A DNA stretch of 64,000 bases from Candidatus Fusicatenibacter intestinigallinarum (GTDB taxonomy: Bacteria > Bacillota > Clostridia > Lachnospirales > Lachnospiraceae): NCBI GenBank assembly GCA_019119555.1, contig DWWU01000009.1, forward strand, positions 53,235 to 117,234, in the 5' to 3' direction. Below are positions 35,709 to 44,956 of the stretch, piece by piece; position 1 is the first letter of the stretch; every line of letters begins with the position of its first letter. The position numbers were made by a program, and so were the translations under genes. The notes beneath the pieces were generated by a model that did no database searches, was not told where the DNA came from, and saw only the letters and a list, made by a program, of their open reading frames with translations.

Positions 35709-37053
35709 ACATTACTCTCCTTTTATGTGTCAGTTCATTCTTTTCATTCAGTACCGCCAGCACCAGATCTCTGCCCGGCTCGTCGACAATCTGCACCGGA
35801 AGTTTCAGCCGATACTCCACTTCTTCCACCGTGACGTCGTCCAGGAATACATTCTCTCCTTCACGGAGCATGTTACAGGGCAGAAGCAGTTTATCTCCCA
35901 GCGGTTTTCCCTCCAGCTGTGCAATCAGATCCTGTCCGGTAATCAGTCCGGACACCGTGATGCTCTCTCCGAAGAAAGCATTTCGGATCGGCCAGATCTT
36001 TACATCCAGCTTCGGATATTTTTCCCTGATTTTTCCAACCAACATTTCCAGCGTCGGCGCAGCCAGCTTTCCCGTTGCCAGAGACAAATGAAGTTCTCTT
36101 TGATCTCCTTCCCGGTTCTCCAGCTCCTGCTTCACTTCTTCCCGCAGCAGCCGGAGCATTCCCACCCCGTTTTCCAGCTGCAGATAGCCGTCGTAAGTCT
36201 CCTCCTCCGGAAGTTCCTCCTCCGCCAGAAGATACCACTCATCACTGGCATGGATCACATGCAGTCCCCAGGTCTCATACAGCTTTTTCTGCCATCGGTG
36301 AATCACCCGGAGCACCTCTTTTGCATCCTCCCGGGTAAACGGCTCCAGCGGATACAGACCTTCCCGGTAACGGCTCAGCCCCACCGGCACCACAGAGACA
36401 CTTTTCAGGTGCGGCAGGTACGCCGTCAGATCGGAAATGCTTCGCTCCAGCTCCTCGCCATCGTTCAGTCCCTTGCACAGGACAATCTGTCCGTTCATCT
36501 CTATGCCGGCGTCAAACAGTTTTTTTACCTTATTTAACGCTTCCCCCGCAAACCGGTTGTGAAGCATCCGGCACCGCAGTTCCGGGTTTGTCGTCTGAAA
36601 GGATATATTGATCGGCTCCAGGCGATAACGGATGATCCGTTCAATGTCCCTGTCGCTCATATTGGTCAGCGTCACATAGTTTCCCTGAAGAAACGAGAGG
36701 CGCGAGTCGTCGTCCTTAAAATACAGGGTGGGACGCATGCCCGGCGGCATCTGGTCGATAAAGCAGAAGACACAGTGGTTCCTGCAGGAACGGTACTCGT
36801 CCATCAGACTGTTCTCGAAAACAATTCCCAGGTCTTCGTCATATTCCTTGTCAATCTCCAGAATCCATTCCTCGCCGTCCGTTCTGCGGATTCCCAGTTC
36901 CACATAGGTATCTTTGATCTGAAACTGGTAATCAAAAATATCCTCGATTTCCTCACCGTTTACAGTCAGAAGCTCGTCTCCCGGTGCCAGTTCCATCTCT
37001 TCCGCAATGCTTCCCGGCTCAATGCTCTTTATAATATGACGGTTTTTTTCCAT
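35647..37053 (-). CDS. DUF512 PDZ/radical-SAM-like protein
   Basis: 468 residues. An N-terminal PDZ-like domain ([20 protein letters not shown]) leads into [19 protein letters not shown] near 92, a CX3CX2C cluster motif like that of radical SAM enzymes, then the DUF512 domain. The family is common in anaerobic Firmicutes; function unknown. The last 62 bases overlap the der coding region in another frame, which adds a 20-residue tail. First gene of a four-gene operon. Confidence 0.88.
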   Translation of the reverse strand: MEKNRHIIKSIEPGSIAEEMELAPGDELLTVNGEEIEDIFDYQFQIKDTYVELGIRRTDGEEWILEIDKEYDEDLGIVFENSLMDEYRSCRNHCVFCFIDQMPPGMRPTLYFKDDDSRLSFLQGNYVTLTNMSDRDIERIIRYRLEPINISFQTTNPELRCRMLHNRFAGEALNKVKKLFDAGIEMNGQIVLCKGLNDGEELERSISDLTAYLPHLKSVSVVPVGLSRYREGLYPLEPFTREDAKEVLRVIHRWQKKLYETWGLHVIHASDEWYLLAEEELPEEETYDGYLQLENGVGMLRLLREEVKQELENREGDQRELHLSLATGKLAAPTLEMLVGKIREKYPKLDVKIWPIRNAFFGESITVSGLITGQDLIAQLEGKPLGDKLLLPCNMLREGENVFLDDVTVEEVEYRLKLPVQIVDEPGRDLVLAVLNEKNELTHKRRVMYEQSDRSNCGPSECGQIDPV

Positions 37054-37102
37054 CTCAGTTCATTCCTCTCTCGGTTCATTCCTCCGGTCGTTCGGTACAC
37101 CG

Positions 37103-37171
37103 GAAAATAAAAATCCGTCCGGATGACGCAGGATATTTCTTTTCCCATGTACTGCTCCGTCCGGACTTTTT
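37103..37171. terminator. Bidirectional hairpin upstream of DUF512
   Basis: GTCCGGATG..GCAG and CTGC..CGTCCGGAC are complementary, with T-rich flanks on both strands. It may terminate or attenuate transcription entering the DUF512 operon. A palindrome repeat copy (GCAGTTCAGCCTGCGGAACTGC, in two halves at 37184-37205) lies beside it. 37054-37354 has no gene. Confidence 0.55.
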
Positions 37172-37280
37172 TGTATTTCTGCGGCAGTTCAGCCTGCGGA
37201 ACTGCTGCGTATTTCCGGACAGCCTGCTATCTATAATAGCAATTTACCAGACAAAAAGCAAGGTTTCTTTCCATTTTCAC

Positions 37281-37310
37281 TTGACGCACCTTGTAAAGGA
37301 ATGTTATAAA
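37281..37310 (+). promoter_or_regulatory. Promoter of prs
   Basis: TTGACG (37281-37286), 18-base spacer, TATAAA (37305-37310). Confidence 0.65.
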
Positions 37311-37354
37311 TATCATGTAAAAAATGTAAAAAACACTCATATCTGGAGGTTTCT

Positions 37355-38521
37355 ATGGCAAATTTGGATTTACTGGAAAATTCTATCCCGGTAGCACCGT
37401 TAAAAATCGCAGCTCTGAAAGGCTGTACGGAAATGGCTGACATTGTCAATAACTATCTGGTGGAATTTCGTAAAGATCTGGTGAAACGGCAGGCAAACGG
37501 GATTAACTGGTCCGGCTACGTGGAAGATTCCTATCTGATCGACTGCGACTGTCCGCGCTTCGGCTCCGGAGAGGCAAAGGGAAAAATTAACGAGTCGGTC
37601 CGCGGCGTTGACCTTTTTATTCTTGTAGATGTGTGCAACTACAGCATCACCTACAAAGTATGCGGCTACGAAAACCACATGTCTCCGGACGATCATTATC
37701 AGGATCTGAAGCGTGTCATTGCCGCGGCAACAGGCAAGGCGCACCGCATCAACGTGATTATGCCGTTTCTCTATGAGGGCCGTCAGCACAAGCGTTCCAA
37801 GAGGGAGTCTCTGGACTGTGCTCTGGCGCTGGAAGAGCTGATGAATATGGGAGTTTCCAATATTATCACCTTCGACGCTCATGATCCCCGCGTCATGAAT
37901 GCGATTCCTCTGGGCGGTTTCGACAACTTCATGCCTACCTATCAGTTCCTGAAGGCACTGATCAGTTCCGTGCCGGATCTCAAACTGGACAACGACCATC
38001 TGATGATCATCAGCCCGGACGAGGGCGCCATGTCCCGCGCCGTATATTTTTCAAATATTCTCGGCGTCGATATGGGTATGTTCTATAAACGCAGAGATTA
38101 CTCCACGATTGTCAACGGAAAGAATCCGATCGTTGCCCATGAATTTCTCGGCGACTCAATCAAGGGCAAAGACGCAATCGTGATCGACGACATGATTTCC
38201 TCCGGCGAGAGTATGCTGGATGTGGCAAAGCAGATGAAAGAGCGCGGCGCAAACCGTGTATTTGTCTGCACAACATTCGGACTGTTTACGGACGGGCTGG
38301 CGAAATTTGACGATTATTACGAAAAGGGATATATCACGAAAGTAATTACGACGGACCTTACGTACCGCACACCGGAGCTGATCTCCAGACCATGGTATAT
38401 GGCAGCGGAGATGGGAAAATATGTGGCAAGTATCATCGATACGCTGAATCATGATGTTTCCGTGGAGAAAGTCCGCTCCACCACCCAGAAAATCAACAAA
38501 CTGCTGGCGAAACACAGATAA
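37355..38521 (+). CDS. prs: Ribose-phosphate pyrophosphokinase, long form
   Basis: 388 residues, longer than the usual 315-residue enzyme. PYP-like phosphate-binding MPFLYEGRQHKRSKRES lies near 147, FDAHDPRVMNA near 176 and the PRPP loop VIDDMISSGESM near 276. It makes PRPP from ribose-5-phosphate and ATP for purine, pyrimidine, His and Trp pathways. The long form has an N-terminal extension typical of some clostridia (from memory). ATG after TGGAGG; single gene with its own promoter. Confidence 0.9.
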   Translation: MANLDLLENSIPVAPLKIAALKGCTEMADIVNNYLVEFRKDLVKRQANGINWSGYVEDSYLIDCDCPRFGSGEAKGKINESVRGVDLFILVDVCNYSITYKVCGYENHMSPDDHYQDLKRVIAAATGKAHRINVIMPFLYEGRQHKRSKRESLDCALALEELMNMGVSNIITFDAHDPRVMNAIPLGGFDNFMPTYQFLKALISSVPDLKLDNDHLMIISPDEGAMSRAVYFSNILGVDMGMFYKRRDYSTIVNGKNPIVAHEFLGDSIKGKDAIVIDDMISSGESMLDVAKQMKERGANRVFVCTTFGLFTDGLAKFDDYYEKGYITKVITTDLTYRTPELISRPWYMAAEMGKYVASIIDTLNHDVSVEKVRSTTQKINKLLAKHR

Positions 38522-38582
38522 GCGGACGGAACGGCATCCTGCCGCCCGCCGCAGGCAGCATGAGTCCCGGCCGCTGGCAGGA

Positions 38583-38753
38583 GCCGTAAGACAGGGTGCC
38601 GACAGCAGTCTGCATCTTTTCTCACTCCGGCGTTCGGACAAAACAGGGCAGCGTGTTCGCCCCCTCGCGGGGATCGGACACGCTGCCCTGTTTTGTTCGC
38701 CCGCAGTCGCAAGAACCTGATCGCAGGCTGCTGTCGGTGCCCTGCCTTACGGC
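38583..38753. repeat. Long fold-back element with conserved internal loop, copy A
   Basis: Outer arms (GCCGTAAG..CAGGG..GCCGACAGCAG and its complement) and a GC-rich inner stem (about 38636-38698) form one long hairpin. Between them lie CACTCCG-GCG-TTC (38623-38635) on the left and GCC-CGC-AGTCGCA (38699-38711) on the right. The triplets GCG and CGC are complementary. Copy B at 55917-56268 has the same arrangement. It lies between convergent prs and pgeF. Its nature (RNA or DNA element) is unknown. Confidence 0.8.
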
Positions 38754-38797
38754 TTCTAATGATTTCGGGAACGCCGAAAAAGGCGATGCTATTTTGA

Positions 38798-39667
38798 CTA
38801 TTTCGTTTCTGTGGCTGTAGCCGTAATCCATAAAAAGGCAGCCAGGTTGCCGCGTTTGCCCTGGGTGGCGCGGTGGGAGAAGAGGGCGGTAGGGTTGCAG
38901 CAGGTGCAGAGGTTTGGCATCTGAATCTGGGCGGCGGGGACGCCGGATTCCAGAAGGATCCGGCGGTTGGCTTCCCATAGGTTCAGCTGATAGCGGCCGT
39001 TGGGTTTTCTGTAGTACAGAGTATTGTGAAGCTCTGCGGGAAAGGCGGCGGCGAACTGTTCGATGACGTCCTCGCTGACTTCGTAGCAGTCCTGACAGAT
39101 GGAGGGACCAATGGCGGTCAGGAGATCCGAGGGATTGGTTCCGAAGGTTTCCCGCATGGCTTCGATGGTTGCGGCTCCCATTCTGTGGACGGTTCCTCTC
39201 CAGCCGGAGTGGGACAGACCGATCGCCCGGTGGACCGGATCGACAAAGTACAGAGGGACACAGTCGGCGTAATAGGTCGCCAGCACGACTCCCGGCGTAT
39301 CCGTGATCAGACCGTCCGTGTCATGGAACTCCCGTTCTCTGGTGATTCCGCTCCCGCGGTCTTTTTCCGTAACATGGCGTACGTTGGTAGTATGGGTCTG
39401 GTCGGAGGACACGATGTCCTCTGTGCGAAATCCTGCCGCAGCCGCAAAGCGGCGGTAGTTTTCTGTGACATGCTCCGGGTCGTCGCCCCGGGTGTAGCTC
39501 AGGTTCATCGTGCTCCAGATTCCCTGGCTCACGCCGCCCTCTCTTGTGGAGAACGCATTTCTGACTCCCGGACATTGCTCCAGCATCGGATAGCTTAACC
39601 AGATGACTCCGTTGTTTTCTCTGACCTGCGGCCCGGGCGCCGCGGGATTTTTCCATTTCAGTTTCAA
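38798..39667 (-). CDS. pgeF: Peptidoglycan editing factor PgeF (multicopper-oxidase-like fold)
   Basis: 289 residues. FSTREGGVSQGIWSTMNL near 39, the Cys-His site YYADCVPLYFVDP near 132 and HSGWRGTVHRMG near 152, and CTCCNPTALFSHR near 255 are the family metal site. It removes misincorporated L-Ser from the muropeptide precursor or acts as purine nucleoside phosphorylase. A TTG start at 39667 follows AGGAGG at seven bases; upstream ATG codons lie within yraN. Confidence 0.9.
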   Translation of the reverse strand: MKLKWKNPAAPGPQVRENNGVIWLSYPMLEQCPGVRNAFSTREGGVSQGIWSTMNLSYTRGDDPEHVTENYRRFAAAAGFRTEDIVSSDQTHTTNVRHVTEKDRGSGITREREFHDTDGLITDTPGVVLATYYADCVPLYFVDPVHRAIGLSHSGWRGTVHRMGAATIEAMRETFGTNPSDLLTAIGPSICQDCYEVSEDVIEQFAAAFPAELHNTLYYRKPNGRYQLNLWEANRRILLESGVPAAQIQMPNLCTCCNPTALFSHRATQGKRGNLAAFLWITATATETK

Positions 39668-39680
39668 GATTTTCCTCCTC

Positions 39681-40034
39681 TTATCTGCAGTACGCAAAGG
39701 CGTTCCGGTACTGTGTAATCCCCTCCGGTGTTATGGCGATGACGTCAAACCGGCAGGGAACGTCGTCCGGAATCCGGCGCCGCAGCCTGTAATAGTCTGC
39801 AGTTCTGCAGATTTTCTTCTGTTTGCTCCGATTGACGGCTTCCTCCGGATACTGAATGGTTACGGCCGTCCGGTATTTTACCTCCACAAATACCAGGGTA
39901 CCGGCCTCCTCCGCAACCAGATCTATCTCTCCGTATCTGCTGCGGAAGTTTTTCTCCAGTATCCTGCAGCCCTGCTGTTCCAGATATTCCGCCGCAGCCT
40001 GTTCGTAAACCGCTCCGGTTTCCTTTCGATTCAA
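39681..40034 (-). CDS. yraN: YraN family (UPF0102) nuclease-like protein
   Basis: 117 residues. RYGEIDLVAEEAGTLVFVEV near 38 contains the Asp and Glu-x-Lys residues of a restriction-endonuclease-like fold. Function is not settled. A TTG start at 40034 follows AAGGAAGG; the frame is open for 30 more codons upstream without a site. 40035-40257 holds a partial palindrome copy (GCTGGCTGAACTGTAAC) and no gene. Confidence 0.85.
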   Translation of the reverse strand: MNRKETGAVYEQAAAEYLEQQGCRILEKNFRSRYGEIDLVAEEAGTLVFVEVKYRTAVTIQYPEEAVNRSKQKKICRTADYYRLRRRIPDDVPCRFDVIAITPEGITQYRNAFAYCR

Positions 40035-40257
40035 GCGTTCCTTCCTTTCTTCCGATGTAAAAGCCTCAGCGAAGCCCGCTACGCCTGCGTTTTTACAACT
40101 GTACTCTCGAAAAAGCATCCTCACCGAAACGATAAGGTATTTATCGTGGCTTATACAAGTACATCAGAAAATAAATACCCAGCCATTTGACTTGCCTATT
40201 TTCCTGATAACACATATCAAAAATACTCAGCGTAGCTGGCTGAACTGTAACACCTTT

Positions 40258-41025
40258 TTACAGAAAATGTGTCAGAAAGGTTTTTCTGTGTATCGGCGAC
40301 GGCCCGTATTTTTTCAGCGCCTCAATGTGCTGTTCCGATCCGTAACCTTTGTTGGACGCGAATCCGTAGCCGGGAATTTCCCGGTCATACTCTTCCATAA
40401 GATGATCCCTTGTCACTTTCGCAACGATGCTGGCCGCGGCAATGGAAACGCTCTTCCCGTCCCCTTTGATAATCGGAACCTGGAAGATATTTACTCCCGG
40501 TATCGTCACCGCGTCATTTAAGAGCACGTCAGGCTGAATCGGCAGCTTTGAGATCGCTTCCCTCATCGCCTCATAGGTAGCCTGGAGAATGTTGATCTCA
40601 TCAATTCTTGCCGGGGAAACGCAGCCGAGACCGACCGCCACTGCCTGTTCCATAATCACATCATACAGTTCTTCCCGCTTTCTGGCAGTCAGCTTCTTCG
40701 AATCGTTCAGCCAGAGGATCCCGCAGTCTTTCGGAAGAATGACCGCCCCTGCCACCACAGGCCCTGCCAGCGGGCCACGGCCCACCTCGTCGATTCCGCA
40801 GACGTAGCCTCTGGCTTCATACTGCCTTTCATAGACTTTCATCTGTTCCGTCCGCACTTTTTCTTTTTCCAGCGCTTCTTCTTTCTTCCGGTATCTGTCA
40901 ATCAGGCTGCGTACGCCTGCACGGGTATCTTCCTGATACTCCCGGTACAAAGAAGGCAGCTTCTCCATCGATGCTGCCTCAAATTCTTCTCTGATTTTTG
41001 ATATGGGTTTCTGTTTTTCTTTCAT
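40258..41025 (-). CDS. rnhB: Ribonuclease HII
   Basis: 255 residues. An N-terminal helical extension of about 70 residues precedes the catalytic domain with CGIDEVGRGPLAGPVVAGA near 75, LNDSKKLTARKREELY near 105 and a C-terminal DRxxMEEYD-type segment. It removes RNA from RNA/DNA hybrids and misincorporated ribonucleotides. Its ATG overlaps the ylqF stop by four bases (ATGA). Confidence 0.95.
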   Translation of the reverse strand: MKEKQKPISKIREEFEAASMEKLPSLYREYQEDTRAGVRSLIDRYRKKEEALEKEKVRTEQMKVYERQYEARGYVCGIDEVGRGPLAGPVVAGAVILPKDCGILWLNDSKKLTARKREELYDVIMEQAVAVGLGCVSPARIDEINILQATYEAMREAISKLPIQPDVLLNDAVTIPGVNIFQVPIIKGDGKSVSIAAASIVAKVTRDHLMEEYDREIPGYGFASNKGYGSEQHIEALKKYGPSPIHRKTFLTHFL

Positions 41026-41882
41026 TCGGTCACCTCCGAACCGGCCGCAGACTCCAGGGTAATTCTTCCCAGCTTTCCATTGCGGAATTCATCCATCAGA
41101 ATGCCGGAAGCCTTTGCATAGTCCAGTGCACCGCCCTTTTGCATGCATTTCCTGTTTTCGGCAATCTGTTCCAGAATGCGCAGCGGCTCCTCCTGCTCTT
41201 CAATCTGATACCGTTCTGCCAGAACGCCGGGATACTCCCGAACCAGAAAACGGATCACTTCCAGCGCAAGTTCCTCAATGTTCAGAATCTCGTCGTTGAT
41301 GGAGCCGATCATTGCAAGGTGCAGGCCCACCTGCTGATCCTCGAATTTCGGCCACAGGATTCCCGGAGTATCCAGGAGTTCCAGATTTTTGTTCAGACGG
41401 ATCCACTGTTTTCCCTTTGTCACACCCGGTCGGTTTCCGGTTTTCGTACACGCTTTTCCCGCATAGGAATTGATAAATGTGGATTTTCCCACGTTCGGGA
41501 TACCTACCACCATCGCCCGTACCGGCCGGTTCATGATCCCCCGTTTTCTGTCCCTTTCTATCTTCTCCCTGCAGGCTTCCTGTACGACAGCCTGGATCCC
41601 CTTCAGTCCGGCGCCGGAACGGGAATTGACTTTCACCGCATAGAATCCTTTTTCCTTAAAATAATCCATCCATTTCTGGTTGCACCGCTCATCCGCAAGG
41701 TCCGCCTTATTCAGAAGAATCAGGCGCGCCTTATTGCGCCCCATTGCATCGATATCCGGATTTCTGCTTGAAACCGGCACCCTGGCGTCAACCAGTTCAA
41801 TGATCAGATCGATCAGCTTCAGGTCTTCCTGCATCTGACGTTTTGCCTTCGTCATATGCCCGGGATACCATTGATAATTCAT
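41022..41882 (-). CDS. ylqF: Ribosome biogenesis GTPase YlqF (RbgA)
   Basis: 286 residues with circularly permuted GTPase motifs: G4 LLNKADLAD near 56 precedes G1 GIPNVGKSTFIN near 126 and G3 DTPGILWP near 170. Family role is late 50S assembly. It is translationally coupled to rnhB. Confidence 0.96.
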   Translation of the reverse strand: MNYQWYPGHMTKAKRQMQEDLKLIDLIIELVDARVPVSSRNPDIDAMGRNKARLILLNKADLADERCNQKWMDYFKEKGFYAVKVNSRSGAGLKGIQAVVQEACREKIERDRKRGIMNRPVRAMVVGIPNVGKSTFINSYAGKACTKTGNRPGVTKGKQWIRLNKNLELLDTPGILWPKFEDQQVGLHLAMIGSINDEILNIEELALEVIRFLVREYPGVLAERYQIEEQEEPLRILEQIAENRKCMQKGGALDYAKASGILMDEFRNGKLGRITLESAAGSEVTE

Positions 41883-41909
41883 CGCTTTCTCTCTCCTTTT
41901 CCGCCGCTT

Positions 41910-42479
41910 TTATCTCCGAATCAGGCCTATTTCCGAGAACGGTCCCGTGCGGAACCAGATCTTCCCGATAATATTGTCTTTCTGCACCATACCGATCGTC
42001 GTATAGCGGCTGTCCTCACTGCTGTTCCTGTTGTCTCCGAGTACAAAATATTCATTTTTTCCCAGCGTCAGCGTCGTCTCCGCCACTCCCGGATTTTCAA
42101 TCGCCGGCATATTCTCCTCCGTGTAAGGCTCTCCGTCGATCACAACCTGACCCTCATCGATCAGAATCGTCTCCCCCGGCAGACCGATGATCCGCTTGAT
42201 GTGGATACTGGAACTGCTGTCATCGCCCAGACGGAACGCAATAATATCTCCCCGCTTCGGCGAGGAAAAGCGGTATGCCGCCGTATTGATCAGCACTTCG
42301 TTTCCTGCTTCCAGGGTCGGTTCCATGGATCCCTCCTGAACCACCGTGCTCTTGCACATAAAAACAGAAAACAGAGCCGCAAGCAGAAGAACCGCAGCAA
42401 TCTCCACCGTCCAGAACAGCACGGAACGTATCCGGTTTTTATAAAAATGTTTTTTCATATACTGGGTTTTCATTCCCAT
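41910..42479 (-). CDS. lepB: Signal peptidase I
   Basis: 189 residues. One membrane anchor (about 19-41), catalytic Ser51 in EGSMEPTL, and the Lys region HIKRIIGLPGE near 92 with FVLGDNRNSSEDSRY near 140. It cleaves signal peptides on the outer face of the membrane. ATG after GAGGAAAAA. Confidence 0.95.
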   Translation of the reverse strand: MGMKTQYMKKHFYKNRIRSVLFWTVEIAAVLLLAALFSVFMCKSTVVQEGSMEPTLEAGNEVLINTAAYRFSSPKRGDIIAFRLGDDSSSSIHIKRIIGLPGETILIDEGQVVIDGEPYTEENMPAIENPGVAETTLTLGKNEYFVLGDNRNSSEDSRYTTIGMVQKDNIIGKIWFRTGPFSEIGLIRR

Positions 42480-42659
42480 AGTATTTTTCCTCTTGCAATC
42501 TCAGATAGTTACAAAGCCGGAGGAACCGCTGTGGTTCCTCCGGCCTTCCGTCAACGTCATGATGTAATTACACAGACCCATCATAAATTCGCTGTACAAA
42601 TGAGATCTGCCCTCACGCCGGAAACACCAGGTGCTTCCGGCTGTCGTGAACAGTGACCA

Positions 42660-43007
42660 TTATTTTACAAGCTCTTTTACTTTCGCAGCTTTTCCTACAC
42701 GCTGTCTCAGGTAGTTCAGTTTCGCACGTCTTACTTTACCGCGTCTTACTACTTCTACCTTCTCCACGTTCGGGGAATGCAGCGGCCAGGTTTTCTCTAC
42801 GCCCACACCATTGGAGGCCTTGCGCACTGTGAAAGTCTCTCTGTTTCCGCCGCCCTGTCTTTTCAGAACAACGCCTTCGAATACCTGGATTCTTTCACGG
42901 TTTCCCTCTTTGATTTTTCCGTAAACTTTTACGGTGTCGCCCACACGGAACTCCGGTGCCTGCGCTTTTAACTGCTCGTCTTCGATCTTCTTGATAATGT
43001 CGTTCAT
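42660..43007 (-). CDS. rplS: 50S ribosomal protein L19
   Basis: 115 residues, complete. [20 protein letters not shown] near 21 and [20 protein letters not shown] near 67 are conserved L19 blocks. It sits at the 30S-50S interface. It has its own promoter and leader after trmD. Confidence 0.98.
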   Translation of the reverse strand: MNDIIKKIEDEQLKAQAPEFRVGDTVKVYGKIKEGNRERIQVFEGVVLKRQGGGNRETFTVRKASNGVGVEKTWPLHSPNVEKVEVVRRGKVRRAKLNYLRQRVGKAAKVKELVK

Positions 43008-43029
43008 GATTTTTCTCTCCTTTTATTTT

Positions 43030-43078
43030 GGATGTTCTTAATGCCTTTCGCAACAGCGGACCATCTTTTTCTCACAAC
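43030..43078 (-). promoter_or_regulatory. Probable L19 autoregulatory leader
   Basis: On the minus strand GATGGTCCGCTG, TTGCGAAAGGCATTAAGAAC and ATC lie in the rplS leader, with GATG pairing to CATC. This resembles the L19 leader of Firmicutes as I remember it. Not verified by alignment. Confidence 0.5.
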
Positions 43079-43085
43079 ACGAGAT

Positions 43086-43114
43086 ATTATACTATATACC
43101 TTCATAAGAATCAA
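43086..43114 (-). promoter_or_regulatory. Promoter of rplS
   Basis: Minus-strand TTGATT (43109-43114), 17-base spacer, TATAAT (43086-43091). Confidence 0.75.
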
Positions 43115-43119
43115 GGTTT

Positions 43120-44247
43120 TTATGAAATCCCCCGGTAAATTTTCTCCCGGAGTCCCAGAAGAAACTGCCGCCGCTTCCGGGACTCTTCCGGATTCAGACA
43201 GATGTCAAGGATCCGGAAGCCTCTGCCCTCCAGCGCTGTTTTCAGCCGTTCTGACAGAAGCTGCAGCTGGCCGGACGCTTGATCCGCCTCATCCGAACCG
43301 CCGCAGATCATGAGCGCCGCCGGCGTGTCCTTTCCGTGAAAACTGCAGAAGAATTCCTCATGGGACGCAAGCGGGCTGTCGGAAGGCAGACATGCAGGGA
43401 CGGCAAACAGAAGAAAATCGCCGGACCCGAACGCATTGCGCTGTTTTCGGATTTTCTTTCTTCCCACATCCAGAAAGTTTCCGTAGCGGGTCATTTCTCC
43501 GGTGGTTTGCAGAATCATCTCCCGCAGGGATTCTTCCGGAGCATAAAACGCGCAGGTGACGGATACCGCGTTTTTCAGCAGGTCCGGACGGCGTTCTTTT
43601 GTTCGTTCCACCGACTTTTCATACCGCCACGCTTCGATTTTTCTGTGGTCGCCGGACAGAAGAACCGGCGGAACTTTTTTTCCGCGCCATTCCTCCGGCC
43701 GGGTATAGTGAGGATACTCCAGCAGATTGTCCTGCAAAGACTCAAACTGGGAGGATTCCTCATTGCTCAGCACGCCAGGGACAAACCGGGAGACCGCATC
43801 GATCAGCACCATCGCTCCCAGCTCACCGCCGGTCAGCACATAGTCTCCGATGGAAATATAGTCTGTGACCACATCTTCCAGCACTCTCTCGTCGATTCCC
43901 TCGTAATGGCCGCACAGAAGAATCAGCTCCTCCTCCATTGCCAGCTCTTCCACGATGGTCTGATTCAGCACACGGCCCTGTGGCGTCAGATAGACGGTTC
44001 TGACCGGACGGCCGATTTTTTGCTCCACCGATTTGCATGCACGGTAGACCGGCTCAGCCTCCATAACCATCCCCGCGCCCCCGCCGTAGGGATAATCGTC
44101 CACTCTGTTGTATTTATTCGCTGCAAACTCACGAATGTTCGTTGTCTCCAGCGTAATACAGCCCTTTTCCATCGCCTTTCCCAGAATACTGGTGTGCAGT
44201 CCCTGTTCAATCATATCCGGAAATAATGTCAATACATGAAAATTCAT
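43120..44247 (-). CDS. trmD: tRNA (guanine37-N1)-methyltransferase TrmD with a flavodoxin-like C-terminal extension
   Basis: 375 residues. Residues 1-232 are a normal TrmD: FHVLTLFPDMIEQGLHTS, LLCGHYEGIDERV near 112 and DYVLTGGELGAM near 135 of the trefoil knot. Usual TrmD ends at about 240. Residues 235-375 form an extra domain (GDFLLFAVPA near 285, GKDTPAALMICGG near 315, TALEGRGFRILDI near 345) that resembles a flavodoxin-like fold without a recognisable phosphate loop. The frame is continuous. ATG after GGAGG. Middle of the ffh-trmD operon. Confidence 0.93.
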   Translation of the reverse strand: MNFHVLTLFPDMIEQGLHTSILGKAMEKGCITLETTNIREFAANKYNRVDDYPYGGGAGMVMEAEPVYRACKSVEQKIGRPVRTVYLTPQGRVLNQTIVEELAMEEELILLCGHYEGIDERVLEDVVTDYISIGDYVLTGGELGAMVLIDAVSRFVPGVLSNEESSQFESLQDNLLEYPHYTRPEEWRGKKVPPVLLSGDHRKIEAWRYEKSVERTKERRPDLLKNAVSVTCAFYAPEESLREMILQTTGEMTRYGNFLDVGRKKIRKQRNAFGSGDFLLFAVPACLPSDSPLASHEEFFCSFHGKDTPAALMICGGSDEADQASGQLQLLSERLKTALEGRGFRILDICLNPEESRKRRQFLLGLREKIYRGIS

Positions 44248-44290
44248 ATGTTCCTCCGTAGGTTACCGTTCCGCCGGATGCGGAACAGTT

Positions 44291-44797
44291 TCAGATCAGC
44301 CCGGGAAGCAGATGGATTTTCATCCTCTTTTCCTCAATGTCGACATCCAGAATACAGTCCCGGATCGCCGGCACAAGGACTTCTCCGTGTTCCGCGGTTT
44401 CAATGATATAAACGTCGTTTGCTCCGGTCTCCATGACGTCTTTCAGGACGCCGAAAGACGCTCCGTCCTCCGTAAGCACCTCCATGCCGATCAAATCTCC
44501 AATATAATACTCATCTTCCTCCAGCGGGATCGCATCCTCCCGATCGACCCAGAGGCTGCATCCCCGGAATTTTTCAATATCATTGATATTATCGATCCCC
44601 CGGAATTTCAGGATAGCAAACTGCTTGAAGAATTTTACCCCTGCAATTTCCAGTCGGATCCGTTCCTTTCCGGTATCCAGATATACTTTTTTCAGGTTTC
44701 TGAAACGCTGCGGTTCCCCGGTCGTCGGAAAAACCTTGACTTCTCCCCGCACCCCGTGCGTGGATGAGATCACTCCGGCCTTCAAAAAATCTTCCAT
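44291..44797 (-). CDS. rimM: Ribosome maturation factor RimM
   Basis: 168 residues. GVISSTHGVRGEVKVFPTT at the N-terminus and the PRC-barrel segment EYYIGDLIGMEVLTEDG near 98. It assists 30S head assembly. The ATG at 44797 follows AAGGAGAGG. The open frame upstream to 44953 covers a palindrome repeat and lacks a start site. Confidence 0.96.
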   Translation of the reverse strand: MEDFLKAGVISSTHGVRGEVKVFPTTGEPQRFRNLKKVYLDTGKERIRLEIAGVKFFKQFAILKFRGIDNINDIEKFRGCSLWVDREDAIPLEEDEYYIGDLIGMEVLTEDGASFGVLKDVMETGANDVYIIETAEHGEVLVPAIRDCILDVDIEEKRMKIHLLPGLI

Positions 44798-44895
44798 GAA
44801 CCTCTCCTTCATTTTCATATGGTCTGTTATCGCAAAATTCCTGCCTTTTGCCATCCCTTCGACCCATGCAAGGGGACGCCAAAACGCAGGAATTC

Positions 44896-44944
44896 CGTTA
44901 CAGTTCAGCCAGGTCTGCGCATTTCCTGCACAGGCCTGGCCGGA
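44896..44944. repeat. Interspersed repeat copy between khpA and rimM
   Basis: GTTACAGTTCAGCCAGGTCTGCGCA is followed, after a short spacer, by TGCACAGGCCTGGCCGGA. It shares the CAGACC/GGTCTG hairpin module of the composite elements at 54272 and 59691. (Quoted in separate pieces: GTTACAGTTCAG, CCAGGTCTGCGCA.). Confidence 0.6.
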
Positions 44945-44956
44945 TGACTTCATGTT

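Noticed and set aside
38583..38753. Simple bidirectional terminator between prs and pgeF
   Set aside because: Length, the second copy at a non-convergent locus and the shared internal loop go beyond a terminator, although the inner stem may also terminate transcription.
44798..44953. N-terminal extension of RimM
   Set aside because: The frame is open but covers an intergenic repeat; the canonical start with AAGGAGAGG is at 44797.
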